Assembly: GCA_016801885.1 (NCBI GenBank)
Contig: CM028890.1
Coordinates: 11,586,001-11,650,000, forward strand
From: Toxotes chatareus
Taxonomy: Eukaryota > Chordata > Actinopteri > Toxotidae
DNA: 64,000 bases
Direction: 5' to 3'
Numbering within the stretch: position 1 is the first letter of the stretch; the number at the start of each line of letters is the position of its first letter. The position numbers and the translations under genes were made by a program. The notes beneath the pieces were generated by a model. That model was not told the origin of the DNA. It saw only the letters and a program-made list of their open reading frames with translations, and ran no database searches. Of the stretch, positions 13,331-25,739 are shown one piece after another.

Positions 13331-15768
13331 TCATGTGATTCTCCAAAAGAAAGAAACCTCAGCGTTTTGTTTTGTCACACTACTCTACACTCCTAATCTT
13401 CCAAATTCACAGTCGTTTGCATGTTTGATTAAACGTTAAACTGGTTTAAAGAATTATGAACCTGTTTGCAACAGTAGAGAGGAACCTGAAGACGATGGCC
13501 TCACATTAGAGAACGATATGGCATCAGAGCTGTTTAAGAAGAAAGAATTATACTACACAGGCCAAATTCACAAATCCTGTAAATTATTTTAATTACTATG
13601 TTCTCAAAAAAAAAAAAAAAAGTGACATTTTGGGATACCTCCTACCTTCTTTGCCTCCTGAAAATACTATATTTAGTGTCTACTGTTATGATTCAATTTA
13701 TTATTTTTTGGTTTGGTTCTTCGCTAAATTTATGACATTTAATTTTACTATAGCTCTGCTTTTTGTTCTGATACAGACAAAGCAAAGGAGTTGGTAATGA
13801 GAACAAGTTGAAAGATAAACATCTACTCTATTTCTCAAAATTGGCATATTGGTCCAAATGGCAAACAGCTGACAGTAATGGGAAAAATAAAACCCTGAAA
13901 CAGAGACAGAATTGTTGTTCTCTATTTACTGTATGGCAAAATGCTCATTTTTGAGCTGTGGAAAGCCATTGTTTTTACATAAAATTTCAATGCAACTATT
14001 TAAACTATTGCAATTATCTTTTTTTCCACATATTCTCACAAGGGTATTCTAAAATAAATCAAAATCAGAGATGAGAAAAATTAGGACAACCCTCTCTTCA
14101 GCAAAAAATAAAATAAAATAAAAATGTATAACCATTTTCTGAACCATCTAATAACCTAATACTTTTTGTATAGTCCCTTACTTTTCAGTACTTCTTCTCT
14201 ACTTCTTAGGACAAACATGAAATACCTGTGCCCAGATTGTCTACTTTGATGGACTGTGACAGTACCAGGGAGGAAAAGAGTCCAGTAATTGTTATTTTTT
14301 CAAGACAATGTCTTGCATCTTGCATTTTACAGATACATTAGAACAAAATAAAACCAAACTAAGAAGAGAAGGAGTCAAAGTCAAAGAAAGCCAACAGTTG
14401 TCAGTGCTGTAGGTCACACATTTTCATATAAGAGGAGGTGTCTTTATCAGCACCCAAGTATCACCCCACAGTACAGGTGGAGAAATAGGTTTGGCAGCAT
14501 TTGACGTAGCACCAACATGTATCCTCACACTTCAAGTGAAATTGTTGAAGGACATACAAACAGCAAGAGTTAGGCCAGAGATTCCCAGAAAACTCACAAC
14601 AGACTGGTGGAGCAGCTTGCACTGTGCCCTCAGGCAAATGTGACAATGATTAAGCTGTGAAAACTCGACATGTTTTGCCTGAGAACGGCACACATTTCTT
14701 AAACATGGGCTGTCATTTCATCATTCACTGCAGGCACAACCTGAATCTTTGGGAACCTACAGTCACAACAGTTACTTGAGAGTATTTCACAGTTTTCTGA
14801 AAGCTATGATGGGAACTGTGATAGGCTGACAACAGTTTGACAGGTTCACCTCCTTTACCACAACCTTAGGGTACATCTGACCCAGTTTTGAAAGGAAGGT
14901 CATACTAATAAAAAACATTATATTTTAGAATTACAGCTCAGCTAAGACCTAATATGATCATTTGTGGACTTCACATGACATCGTATCACACGATCATATC
15001 ATGCTACCATTTTATAATCCAAATTATTAACTTCAAGCAAACCATATTTAAAAACAATGTGAAAACGAGGTGTTATTTAAGTTCTTATCTACATATATGA
15101 AGATTTTATCTAATGTAATGTATCTCTAATCTAATATAAACATTCATTTGACAAAAATCTTGTCTCAGAGTGAACCTGCTAGCGTTTTTCCCAGAGCTTT
15201 CAGCTACATCTCACCAAACATGGAACTTTGGTCACATAACAGCAGGTGGTCATAGATGGAGGGGAGATTGTAATCCCTGTTTCTGTTCAAGGTTTGTAGG
15301 TCTTTGGTGTTGGACAATCTCCATGACACCTGAGCAAAATCCACCCACCGTTGAAGAAGTGGTTAAAAGCTCTGGGTAAAGCCAGAAAGTAACCTTTGAG
15401 AAAATTATTTTTTCAGACAACTATTTCCAACATTAAAAGTGAACTTTTGTGCTCATTAATTATTAAGTGTGTAGTATTTTACATGTGACTTTGTATACAT
15501 TTGCAGTATAGTAATATCGATGATGGAAAAATATTCTTATTAATATGATATTTTGAATTACTCTGCCTTATACAGAATGAATATAAATATTTCTACAAAT
15601 TGTATGATTCCTAAAGAAAACCAATGAACCACATTTTGTCTTTTAGACTCACTGACCTTAACATAGTGCAGACACAGGGAACTTCCCCCTCTCAGATCCT
15701 CCAGAGGTAAGAAAACCCAGGTCTCTTGAGGGGGATTCAGTCAGTGTAACCTGCTCTGGAGATCTGAG

Positions 15769-15786
15769 TCCACCAGGTGGTGCTGT
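15769..15786 (+). promoter_or_regulatory. CTCF-like motif (weak)
   Basis: GTCCACCAGGTGGTGCTG resembles the CTCF core but has T where the core GGC needs C. It is oriented on the plus strand, facing glul, opposite to the motif at 13312. Confidence 0.25.
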
Positions 15787-17149
15787 GCACTCACTGAGCT
15801 GCAAAACTGAATAGACAAACATAGCAGAGGTTTACATAGGATAATGATTTTATAATGTGTGTATTTTTTCAGCACATTGCTGTTACAGGTTTAAGTGACA
15901 ATTTTGATTGATTTTTTTTGTCTTTGTTATCTGAAAAAATATAAAAGGAAGCCAGAAGCTATTCAAACTCAGAAGAAATGTTTGAAGGGCATAAGAACGG
16001 ATTTATTCACAGTGGATGCCACAGGAAGGAAATGTAATTCATGTTCAACATTTATTCATAAATGGAAGAGCCTGTTAATATTAATGCTGTTTTGTGACCA
16101 AATTCACTTGGCACACATCATGTTCACCAGTTTAAATCCAGGGCATCACTTGCTAGAGGGCTGCAGGCTGATAAGATGCATGTTTGCAGACGTGGTGCGC
16201 TTCTGTCTCTAATGACAACACAGAGATAGACTGCAACAACATTCATGCCCAGAACCTGCTGCAGGGCTTTGATGGGGACATCCTGTGTCTTTAGAAGCAG
16301 CAGGTTCAAAGAAGTGTCCAGCTGTTGCTACAGTCACAGGTGGTGCAGTGTGATATTTTTGCCCTAGGTCCACATAAAGTCCTCATAAGGACCTTGAGCC
16401 ATTATATAAACAGACCAGACTGGGAAAAAGTGTTCATCATGTCAAAGTCTGATCTGGGGAAAAAAGGAAAAGGGAATGATGATGGAACAAAGATGATACA
16501 ACTGTCTGTAAGGGAATGAGTATAATGTTTTTCACTACTTCATCTCAAGGCTGGGCAAAATTTGGAATATAAAAGTGGGCAGGAAGATTTCTCAGCTCTC
16601 ATTCAGAAACTCTGTGAGAGCAGTGTCTTTTCATGGATATGCCGGCATCAACTGTCCCATCAACATTTATTCATCGGATGTTCAGAAGAAGCCACTGTCA
16701 GTGTTTTCCTCCTCAGATCTGCTTCTGGTGTACACTTTGTATTGTGAGTGGTTATGACAGATATGTACACTGTCTCCTCATCCCTGGTCTAGACTGACCA
16801 CAACAGCACCCTAGAGTCAAGCTTAATGCCATAAGGTCTGGAGGTTTCTTGAGGAATGAGGCCTGAAGTGACTCCTTTGTGCTCTTTGGCAAAGAGGGAG
16901 GAGCCATTTCAGGTTGCTTTTCAGCCACAGAAGGTATCCAATAGGACCTGGGGCTATGAGCTAGAACTATGAATCTCCTCTGCATCAGTTTGTTTACCAG
17001 CTGATACCTTCAGAAAAACAATACATGCATGTAGGCACCGTTCAGCTACAAAATAAATAACCACAAGCACCTTTCTGTACCTGCAGCATCATGTCTGTAC
17101 CACAGCTGGGGTAACTGAAAACTATTTGTCCCCTCAGTGGGAAGTGTCA

Positions 17150-17560
17150 ATACAAATTAGTAATTAAAGTTATTCTGAGTGATCACCTTCATTCTGTGAT
17201 AAAATATGATTCTGCTGACAGAAGTGGTCTCTTTCAGGATGACACTGTCCATGTCAACAGGGGGACGCAGGGTCACTGAATACTTTGAGGAGTATGAAAA
17301 TAATGTGAATCATATGCTATGGTTTTCAGAGTCACCAGATCTCAACCCAGCTGAACACATATGGGTAGTTTTGTACCTCTGTTTTGAACAGTGCTCTCCA
17401 CCACCATCATCATCAAAACACCAAGTGAGGGAACATCTTTTGGGAGAACGTTTCATCCCTCCTGTAGAGTACAGAGAGTTGGAATCATTACAAAGAAGCA
17501 TTTAAGCTGTTTTGGAGGCTTGCGGTGTCCCAGCAGCTCACTAACACACACTTATTTTCC
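17150..17560 (+). mobile_element. Tc1/mariner-like transposase fossil (3' part)
   Basis: Translation across two frames recovers the second half of a Tc1-type DDE transposase. Near 17235-17266 one frame has an FQDD motif (the second catalytic Asp region). In a different frame at about 17278-17360 come VTEYFEEYEN, NHMLW and SPDLNPAEHIW; the last is the Tc1 signature carrying the third catalytic acidic region. PPPSSSKHQVRE and a C-terminal RSI, stop, AVLEACG follow to about 17550. The frame change and in-frame stop make it a dead copy. No terminal inverted repeats were found. Open sequence at about 16430-16750 may belong to the same insertion, but I could not align it. Confidence 0.8.
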
Positions 17561-18599
17561 TTTAATTTGTCACCCATATGTACTGTGTTTGAAATCCAAA
17601 GAGCATTGAGTACAGTACACATTCAGTCAAAATTGAGTTAAGACCAGACAGATCTGCCTCTTTTAAATTTGTTTAACCATATAAAATATTATTATGCCAC
17701 ATGCTGAACAGCATGTAACATTTGCACAGATATGAAACGCAGCTAAAACCAACAATGTTAAAGATAAACTAGTTGGTGAATTAGCCACAGCTAACACTGG
17801 CTAAAGTTACATTTTCCCTAACAGCATCTAAACTACCTAACTAAACTCAGCCCCAGACCCCCTTAAAAGGTTTGGTGGGTTTGTTTCCTACATCCTTAAA
17901 ATTTATAAACAAAGAGTTAAAAACAAAACTTTCTTTATGTTCTTTTAGCTACTCTGATCTCTACTGTCAGTGATTTTCTGGCCTGTTTGTGCAGGGTTCT
18001 ATCCCCATTTCTAAAACTTAGGCAATTAGACCAATAAACTATGGCAATTATGCAGTTTATAAACCAAAACACCAACAACCACATTTTATACTTCAAACCC
18101 CTCACTGCTCAGTTAATAAATAATAAATACAAGTAATTTAATACAGAGAAGACAAAAGAAGTTAACAGCTTTGATAAAACAATCTGCCTTTTTATCGTTT
18201 GTTTTAATGGCGATGATTATGGATGCATTTCTCACGTAAGTCTGGGCATCCTGTGCAAACCCAGACTGTGATTGCTCTTAGTGGGATTACATAATCTCTT
18301 CCATTAAAACCAGTATAATCTTGCAGTAAGGGATTCATACCACACGGTGGCACCTTGGACAAAGAACTACCTGGTTGTTTTGCGCTGAGGGGGACGCTGG
18401 TGTACATTTTGTCCCACACACGGTTGAGTCCGTCTCCGGTAACGAAGCACGTTTTCACCGAGGCGCTCCGTCTGAGGCCCCGTTCACACTTTAATTCCTC
18501 TGATCATGTCTTAGTGTGAGGATCGGTAAGATGCCCACACACGCGTACACACGCGCGCACACACGCACAGTGTAGGGTCACGCACTATAACACGCGGCA

Positions 18600-18772
18600 A
18601 AGTTCCTGCTAGAGGGCGTTTTTAACTCCCCCGTTTCCAGCCTGTCCAATGACCGGGCTGCGTGTGCCTTCAATCACCCTGGGGAGTAAACGCGCTGCAG
18701 TCCCTCCGACCAATCAAAGACGCGACGTCCCAGTTCTGCTGTTATAAATGTGGCCTGATCCGAACCGCAGGT
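18600..18772 (+). promoter_or_regulatory. glul promoter: CpG-rich, CCAAT boxes and TATA box
   Basis: Two CCAAT boxes (18646-18650 and 18710-18714), a CRE-like GACGTC at about 18724-18729 and a TATA box (TATAAAT, 18743-18749) sit in a local CpG-dense stretch (about 18440-18760) that contrasts with the AT-rich flanks. The TATA position predicts transcription starting near 18770-18775, just ahead of the presumed non-coding first exon of glutamine synthetase. A CTAGAGGGCG phrase at about 18609 partly resembles a CTCF site. Confidence 0.8.
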
Positions 18773-18868
18773 ACCGGAGAATGAGAGAGGCACTAGTGAG
18801 ACATCACACGACAAGACATTGGACCTGTCAGTCCTTTAGTTTTTATTTCAATTTCCTCGTTTCTCCAG
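18773..18868 (+). other. glul: glul exon 1 (5' UTR)
   Basis: The start is inferred from the TATA box and the end from a clear donor (CCAG followed by GTAATT at 18869). It would splice to the acceptor CTCAG at 19552-19556, giving a leader exon plus 25 bases before the glul ATG. It contains a short upstream reading frame from the ATG at 18781. After splicing, this frame runs 32 codons and ends at a TAG at 19565-19567, before the main start codon. The first exon of vertebrate GLUL genes is also non-coding. Confidence 0.7.
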
Positions 18869-19581
18869 GTAATTGCTTGCTCGTTTGCTTGTTTCCTGTT
18901 TTACTCTCGGTGGGGAAGTCAGCCTCTACCTTTTTTTTTTCTTGTACAAGCTTTTTATATTTTTATTGTTACAGATTTAAAAGATTTAATTCTTATTTTA
19001 CATTTATCTCACTTCAGTGGTTTCAGCTTGTGATTTCGTCTGTTCAGATGTTTGCTTATTGTTTAGACAAGGTTTTTATTTCTAGGTAGGTAATGAATTT
19101 CAAAGAGGAAGCTCATCTAACTCTGATCGTGCACTATGGTAACCGAGACTACAACAACAGGCGTAGTGTCAACAGGATGTACTGTAGAGATGCGTTCAGG
19201 CTTAAGTTTATCACATTGTGTGTTATTTGGGGGGTGGGGAGGATTTTCTTTGTGGTTTTCCATGAGCCATCCTCTGTGAGCTGACTTGTAGTGTTTAAAT
19301 CAGCCAAAATAGTCATGCACATGAGGTGTGTTTTTTCTTTCTTCGTCACTCAAAGTGAGGAAAAAGAGAGTGAGAGATTTTTTTTTTACATCCTCAACGC
19401 GTTTTTCACCCTTTCTCTCTTCTGGAAGAAAAGACAATGGTGGTGTGTTTTTGTTTTTGCGCCCCCCCTCCACCCCAGCCCCCCAAACCCGGTTACGCAA
19501 CATGTGAACCAGAGCGATTCGCGGTCTTATACCTGCTCTCCTCTTCTTATCCTCAGGTGTGTTATAGTAGTAGGAAATAAG

Positions 19582-21959
19582 ATGGCTACGTCCGCCAGCT
19601 CCAGCTTGAGTAAAGCTGTCAAGCAGCAGTACATGGAGCTCCCTCAGGGGGATAAAGTCCAGGTCATGTACATTTGGATTGATGGAACTGGAGAGGGGGT
19701 CCGATGCAAAACCAGGACGCTGGATTTTGAGCCCAAGACCATCGAAGGTAAGCAGCCTCCTGGGTCTTCCAAGAATGTCTCACTAATGAAGATGATGCTT
19801 TGTAATATATGCATATGCATTGTAATATAGCTCCTTCATCCTCCTCCTCTTGTAGATCTCCCTGAGTGGAACTTTGATGGCTCCAGTACCTACCAGTCTG
19901 AGGGCTCAAACAGCGACATGTATCTGATCCCTGCTGCCATGTTCCGTGATCCATTCCGCAAAGACCCCAACAAGCTGGTCCTGTGTGAAGTGCTGAAGTA
20001 CAACCGCAAACCTGCAGGTAACCATGAAGCTTGGTCTCAGTGAAGTTGCTTGTTTATGAGTTTACATAATCTGCTATAATGCAGCAACATTTCAAACTCT
20101 TGAGAGTTAAATAGTAAAAAAATATATATACTGTAACTGTAGCAGTTGGTCTACTTGACAATAAGCAGTTACGTGATTGGTCTGACAGTGTGAGGTGGGT
20201 GTGGCATTACTATATAGGGAGAATAATGAAGACCACTGCTTGTTTTGGATTTAAAAATATCTCCCCTAAAGGGTTTCTTAAGATATCGTTTCATCTTGGA
20301 TACAACAATCATGTAAGCATATACACATTTATGTGAACAAGTGTGCACACATTTGCATGATCAGACACAGATGCACTCTTTTGTGTTTGCATACACCATC
20401 ATCTCACTGATGCATTTGAAAGTTGAGGTTTGTACATGCAGAAGTGACAGATGGACCAGTAAAGTAGCTCTCTATATAGCTTAAATAAGTTACTGCAGAT
20501 TTTGGAGAAAAAAAAACAAAACAAACAAGAAAATAAAAGAGAGGTAACCAAAATTAAACTATAAATTTACAGTTTCTGTGGGTCACCTTGCAAAAACATG
20601 GCCTATTTTAATTTGTTTTGTCTTGGAGGGGGGCATCTCACATAATGTGAAAATCTGGGACCCCAAACCAATTCTTCAGTTGTTGCATAACTTCCATGAT
20701 GGAGACCAAAGTGCCTGTAAATTATTTGGAAGTCTTGTGCAATTTGCATGGCTATTTTGAACAGTGAATTGCAAACTGGCCCAGGTAACTGGACTTGACT
20801 GTGCTGGCATTGGTCTTCTAACCTGAAAGTTTTTCTCTCTGCAGAAACCAACCTTCGAATTACATGTAAGAAGGTGATGGAGATGGTGGAAGACCAGCAT
20901 CCTTGGTTTGGCATGGAGCAGGAGTACACCATTCTGGGCACAGACGGACACCCATTTGGCTGGCCATCTAACGGTTTCCCTGGACCACAAGGTAAGCGGC
21001 TAGTCTAAAGGTCTTAAACACCTTGTCTTAAAGGTGTTCCCTCTATGGGAACATGAATCAAAGTCTGGATGGTTTTAACAACTTTCATATTTGCAGGTCC
21101 ATACTATTGCGGAGTGGGAGCTGACAAAGCCTATGGCAGAGATATAGTGGAAGCCCATTACAGAGCTTGTCTCTATGCTGGAGTCCAGATTTGTGGCACC
21201 AATGCGGAAGTGATGCCTGCTCAGGTAATGACAATAGAAACCCAATCATGTTCAGACTTTGCACACCTTTTTATTGTTACAGTCAGTTAAAAATTTAACT
21301 TAGAATGATGATGATGAACTTATGTGTGTGTTCAGTGGGAGTTCCAGATTGGACCTTGTGAAGGGATCAACATGGGTGACCATCTCTGGGTGGCGCGTTT
21401 CATCCTGCACCGTGTTTGTGAAGATTTTGGCGTTGTCGCCTCATTTGACCCCAAGCCAATTCCCGGTAACTGGAACGGTGCTGGCTGCCATACAAACTTC
21501 AGCACAAAAAACATGAGGGAAGAAGGTGGATTAAAGTGAGTGTCAAAAGCTTTTCTATGTTTGACTTGACAAGCTTTGCTAATGTGGTGAGTTCCATGAA
21601 TAATTTTAATGTTTCTGATGTGTGTCTTTGTGATTTTTGCTTTCAGATCCATTGAAGATGCTATTGAGAAGCTTGGGAAGAGGCACCGCTATCACATTCG
21701 TGCCTATGACCCTAAAGGGGGGCTTGACAACGCCCGCCGTCTTACTGGCCACCACGAAACCTCAAACATCGACGAGTTCTCCGCAGGTGTGGCTAACCGT
21801 GGCGCCAGCATCCGCATTCCCCGTAATGTCGGCCAGGAGAAGAAAGGCTACTTTGAGGACCGCCGCCCATCGGCCAACTGTGACCCGTATGGTGTGATCG
21901 AGGCCCTCATCCGCACCTGTTTGCTGAACGAGGAGGGAGACGAACCTGCGGATTACTAA
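19582..21959 (+). CDS. glul: Glutamine synthetase (glutamate-ammonia ligase), complete, six coding exons
   Basis: Catalyses ATP-dependent condensation of glutamate and ammonia to glutamine; a cytosolic decamer that detoxifies ammonia and recycles glutamate. Coding exons by GT-AG rules: 19582-19747, 19856-20017, 20845-20991, 21097-21224, 21336-21535 and 21647-21959. They sum to 1116 bases, i.e. 371 residues, close to the 373 of human GLUL, with phases matching at all five junctions. The start AAGATGG gives MATSAS, the usual vertebrate N-terminus. Active-site residues fall at the expected numbers: Asp63 in FDGSS, Glu134 and Glu136 in MEQEY, Glu196 in NAEVMPAQ, Glu203 in WEFQIGP, His253 in AGCHTNFS, Glu305 in HHETSN, Arg319 and Arg324. 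No break is seen, so it should be functional. Teleosts have glula and glulb; I cannot say which this is. Confidence 0.98.
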
Positions 21960-22693
21960 ATCCACAACTCATGGACTGCCTCCCACTGCCCTCCTGACTT
22001 TCTTTTCTTTTAAACTAGTACTGTATTTTTTTTTTCTCCCATTGAGATGATTTTAACCTGCATTTTAATGGCTTAAAGTTGGCTGGTCAACTTAAAACAT
22101 GACAAGGTAAAGAGATCCTTGGTAGTTATGAGCTGGTAATGGCAGGGTATGTCTTTCCCTCGGCTTTTGAAGGGATCGGCTTTTGTAACACTGTTTTATA
22201 GCCCATGTCATCTTTCCCTTTTTGTCTGTAACTAAAAGAACTAAAGCACATGGACACTGAACAGTAGAGCTGCTAAGGCTGGACAGCATGTCTAACTTAA
22301 TAAATCTGACTAGTTCATGTTCTGTTAATGTATGTTGACCTGCCTTTTCAACTATCCAGTCTTTGATGTTACTAATTCTTTGATTTTATGAAGTGTCTAT
22401 TTTTAAATGGCAACGTTTGATGTCATCAGATTTTCACACACTGGGTCAACTTGTATGGTACACTTTGTAGATGTCTATACCCAGACGTATGTTGTTCAAA
22501 TGTGGTGGATCTGTCCATAATGCCATTTGTAGATTTCCTCAAGGAGTTTTATCCTTTTGTTAACTGCGATATTGTAATGCACCTGATTTGGTAAAACATC
22601 AAGTTTACTGAACCTGGTGTTTTTTATTGATTACATTTAAAACTTTTATTTTTATCACAACATGGCTGTATGACTCATGACTTTAATATTAAA
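21960..22693 (+). other. glul: glul 3' UTR with two polyadenylation signals
   Basis: After the TAA at 21957-21959 there is AT-rich untranslated sequence with a canonical AATAAA at 22299-22304 and an ATTAAA at 22688-22693. Either could end the transcript, giving 3' UTRs of about 0.36 or 0.75 kb. The distal signal lies directly next to the edge of a palindromic MITE. Confidence 0.65.
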
Positions 22694-22699
22694 GAAAGA

Positions 22700-23017
22700 G
22701 TTCAACATTTTGGGGAAATATGCTTCTTTGCTATCTTGCCAGGAGTTAGGTGAGAAGCTTGATACCACTCTAATGCCTGTATGGTCAGCCAGTTTAGCGG
22801 AAAGAGTGGAAACACTGGGGAACTGCAAGCCTGGATCTGCCCAAAGGCCTTTAAGGATTCCTAATTAATGCACTGTAGATAAATTTTGTTACCTTTGGGC
22901 AGAGCCAAGCTAACCAGCTGCTAGCTGTGGCCTAATATCCATTATCAGATGAGTGGTCTTGATGATCTAATCCAACTCTCAGCAAGAAATTGAATAAGCT
23001 TATTTCCCAAAATGTCA
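22700..23017. mobile_element. Palindromic MITE-like element at the glul 3' end
   Basis: The ends are inverted repeats: CAACATTTTGGGGAAATATG at the left (from 22703) and, reverse-complemented, GACATTTTGGGAAATAAGC at the right (about 22996-23016). The interior, with phrases such as GAGTTAGGTGAGAAGCTTGATACC and GGGCAGAGCCAAGCTAACCAG, matches my memory of a repeat very common in percomorph genomes. It has no coding capacity, so it is non-autonomous. It lies immediately after the distal polyadenylation signal of glul. Confidence 0.75.
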
Positions 23018-25715
23018 AAACAAGAGCTTTAACATGGTAATAGGATGGGACTGCACTTTCCATCTGCAAGGTGAAAACATTAGCCTGTCACTGGTTTAGC
23101 TCAGTGTAGACTGAGTGATTCATAGAACTCCACACTCAGGAGTCAACACTGGATTGATAATGACAGAGCAGACATCCCATAAAACACTGGTGCTAAGGTC
23201 ATCTTGTGAACACTATAATAGATGCAGAAGAACTTGGCCTTTTCTAGTTGACTGCAATCGATTCTGGCCTCCAGTCTGAAATGTAAATGTTTCACATTTA
23301 AAAGTTGTTTAAACAGTTTGTAACACAGTATTTTCTTATGAGCAGTGCACAGAAAAAGTAAAACAAAATGTACCAAGAGGTAATTCTAGTAAAGGCTCTC
23401 TGGCTGTGCTTTTGTTTTGCCAAATGTTCAGATATTTCAGTCTGACTTACAATCTTGGCAGAAGTTCAACAGCTGCTTGGTTCTGGCTGGTGTTTTTTAG
23501 GACCTTGTGGGACGTAACTGGAAACTGATTTACTCACGAGATAGTTCTTAGGCTGCATCAGCCTGAAGCCAATATTCCCTGAAGTGCTTTGTCATAAACA
23601 ACTACACAGCCCCACAAACTGTTGTGGCTGAGAACTAGACTTACCTTGTCTTGATCCTGTTATTTACTAAAAAAACAAACAAACAAACAGGAAAGCATAT
23701 TGTCAGAACTTAGTTACAACTGTAAGGTCAATCTCTTTTAGCTGAGTTACATATATGTATTATTCAAATATGGACAAAATCTAAAACTGTAAATTTCCTT
23801 TCCTCAATACTTCAGCACATTTATAGTGTCTGCACATGATGTTTTTGGCCATGCCTCTGGAGAACATACCTGCTGAGTCAGCAGTATTTTAAGTCAAAGT
23901 CTTCTTTACTAAAGAGCTGGGAGTCAGAACTTCACAGTTATAAACAGGGTGATTTTTTTGTTTCCTTGCCAACAGAACAGGGAGACGTTTCAGCCACACT
24001 TCACAAAATGCACGTGACATAAACATTTACTTCTGGTGTGCTCTCCCCGCTTGGGGGAAGGGAAACAAAGTTTGCTTTGAGACCTTTCCCCCACATCCTC
24101 AGTGCCCTCACAACAGAGTGTTACTCAGCTCACTGATTGGCTTTGCTAGGAACAAGTTAACCAATCATAAAGCTGAGAGCAAGATCAATCTTGCTTTAGA
24201 GGATGTTGCTTGGCCTGAAGTCAACACATGTACTCTAACTTTGTTTTGGTCTGGGGCTTTTTTTCCCCCCAGATGTGAAACCACTCTGCCCTTTAAACTT
24301 TGTTTTGTGCATACCTTTGCAGGTTTCTGAGAATTTGTGTCATCTTTTCAAGTAAAAACTTGTGTCACAGAATGCAAAGTTTGGGGGTAAAAAACAGCTT
24401 AAAATGTGGATGTGTTATGTTTGTTCTAGTACTTTATATGGAACAAGCATAATTCCAAAATAACTCATAATTACAATGAGGATAATCTGGAACCAAGATA
24501 TTTCTGTTTCTGCCTACATTCATGTTGTTGCCGCTGTGCAGAACAGCTAGAAAAGTGTGGAGGAATAGTAGGGGAAATGTTAAAGTTCCTCCCACACACG
24601 TGCACTTATTTTTGCCAAGATGACGCAAACCTAAACCCAAGAACCTCATCCCCTGAATGCCACACACAATTACAGTGGAATTAAATTGACCCACATATTG
24701 CATTACAGTCCATTATTTCCAGTAAAACTTCCTACATTCCCAGAGGCAGACAGGGACACCATGTTCTTTTCCCAAACCCACCCACTGTGCCAATATTTTT
24801 TTTGTATCCCTTTCAACACGTGGATAGTCAGAGCATGACGAAAGGCATATGTTTGACACAGGAGCTGCATGGAGCTGTTGAATGCAGCTCTTCATTGGGT
24901 GCTGACTTCCTCTTCTTTATCACTTGAAATTTGTAATGCCATCTCAGGAGGTGGGGAGTTTACCACCTCGCTACGATGTGTGAAAGCCACCCCATGACAT
25001 TCAGTCACCATCTAAAAATCTCTTCCGCTTCCTCGTTTCGAGGCTCAGTTAGGGGGGTTCGATTTGCATGCAGGACCCAAACCACCTTCTGCCTGGGAAG
25101 CCCAAACGATGGGGGAGACACCGGACAAAGGATGGAGAGGAATGATGCCCTGTTGCTATGACAACCACCGGAATGTACAGGCTGGATCGAGGTGGTTCTT
25201 GTGTGGAGCGGGAGAAAAAAAAAACACATCCATGTTATGTAAGGAAGGAAAAAAAACATGAAATGGGGTCTTATAAATGGGGCTGCACAATAGCCCCCTG
25301 GCCAAACACAGCTTTAAGATGCTAGTCATTTAGCATGCACTCACACTATGGCAGTAGGGTGTGCAAATACACACCAACTTGGTGCAATTTTTGCATCTTA
25401 TTAAAAACTGTGGTGGGCATTTTATTTAATAACACATGGAAGTGCAACAAAAACAGCATGTGCACTTTGCATCCATCAGTTTTAAAGGTTACGACTTTTC
25501 TGTCAGTGCATGTACAGTATGATTGTCCTCACTTGTGCTGCGTTGTGTAACCCATCATACTAGTTCAAACCAGTACTAGCTCTTCTTTCCACAATGTGCA
25601 AGAGAGGAAGGGAACTCTGCATTAAAGCCACAATTTAGGGAGGACGAGAGAATGATGAAATGAAACAGCTTAGTTTGGAAAACTGCAGCTTGTTGTCTTT
25701 TTGCTGCATATTTTG

Positions 25716-25739
25716 GAAGCATATTTCCCCAAAATGTTG
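25716..25739 (-). repeat. Solo terminal repeat of the glul-3' MITE
   Basis: GAAGCATATTTCCCCAAAAT followed by GTTG is the exact reverse complement of the left end of the MITE at 22703-22726. No matching interior was found on either side, so it looks like a truncated or solo end. Confidence 0.6.

Larger units (their letters stand above)
1..18600. other. Non-coding region upstream of glul
   Basis: No exon or protein family could be recognised on either strand in this 18.6 kb. The open frames present are short, lack neighbouring splice-compatible exons and resemble no family I know. The region holds two CA microsatellites, poly-A/T runs, a pyrimidine tract near 7748-7795, one interspersed repeat copy near 11.57 kb, a Tc1 fossil near 17.2-17.55 kb and several AT-rich blocks with clustered TAAT cores that look like regulatory elements. 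A promoter-distal regulatory landscape for glul, or for a gene beyond the left edge, is the simplest reading, but it is inference. Confidence 0.6.
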
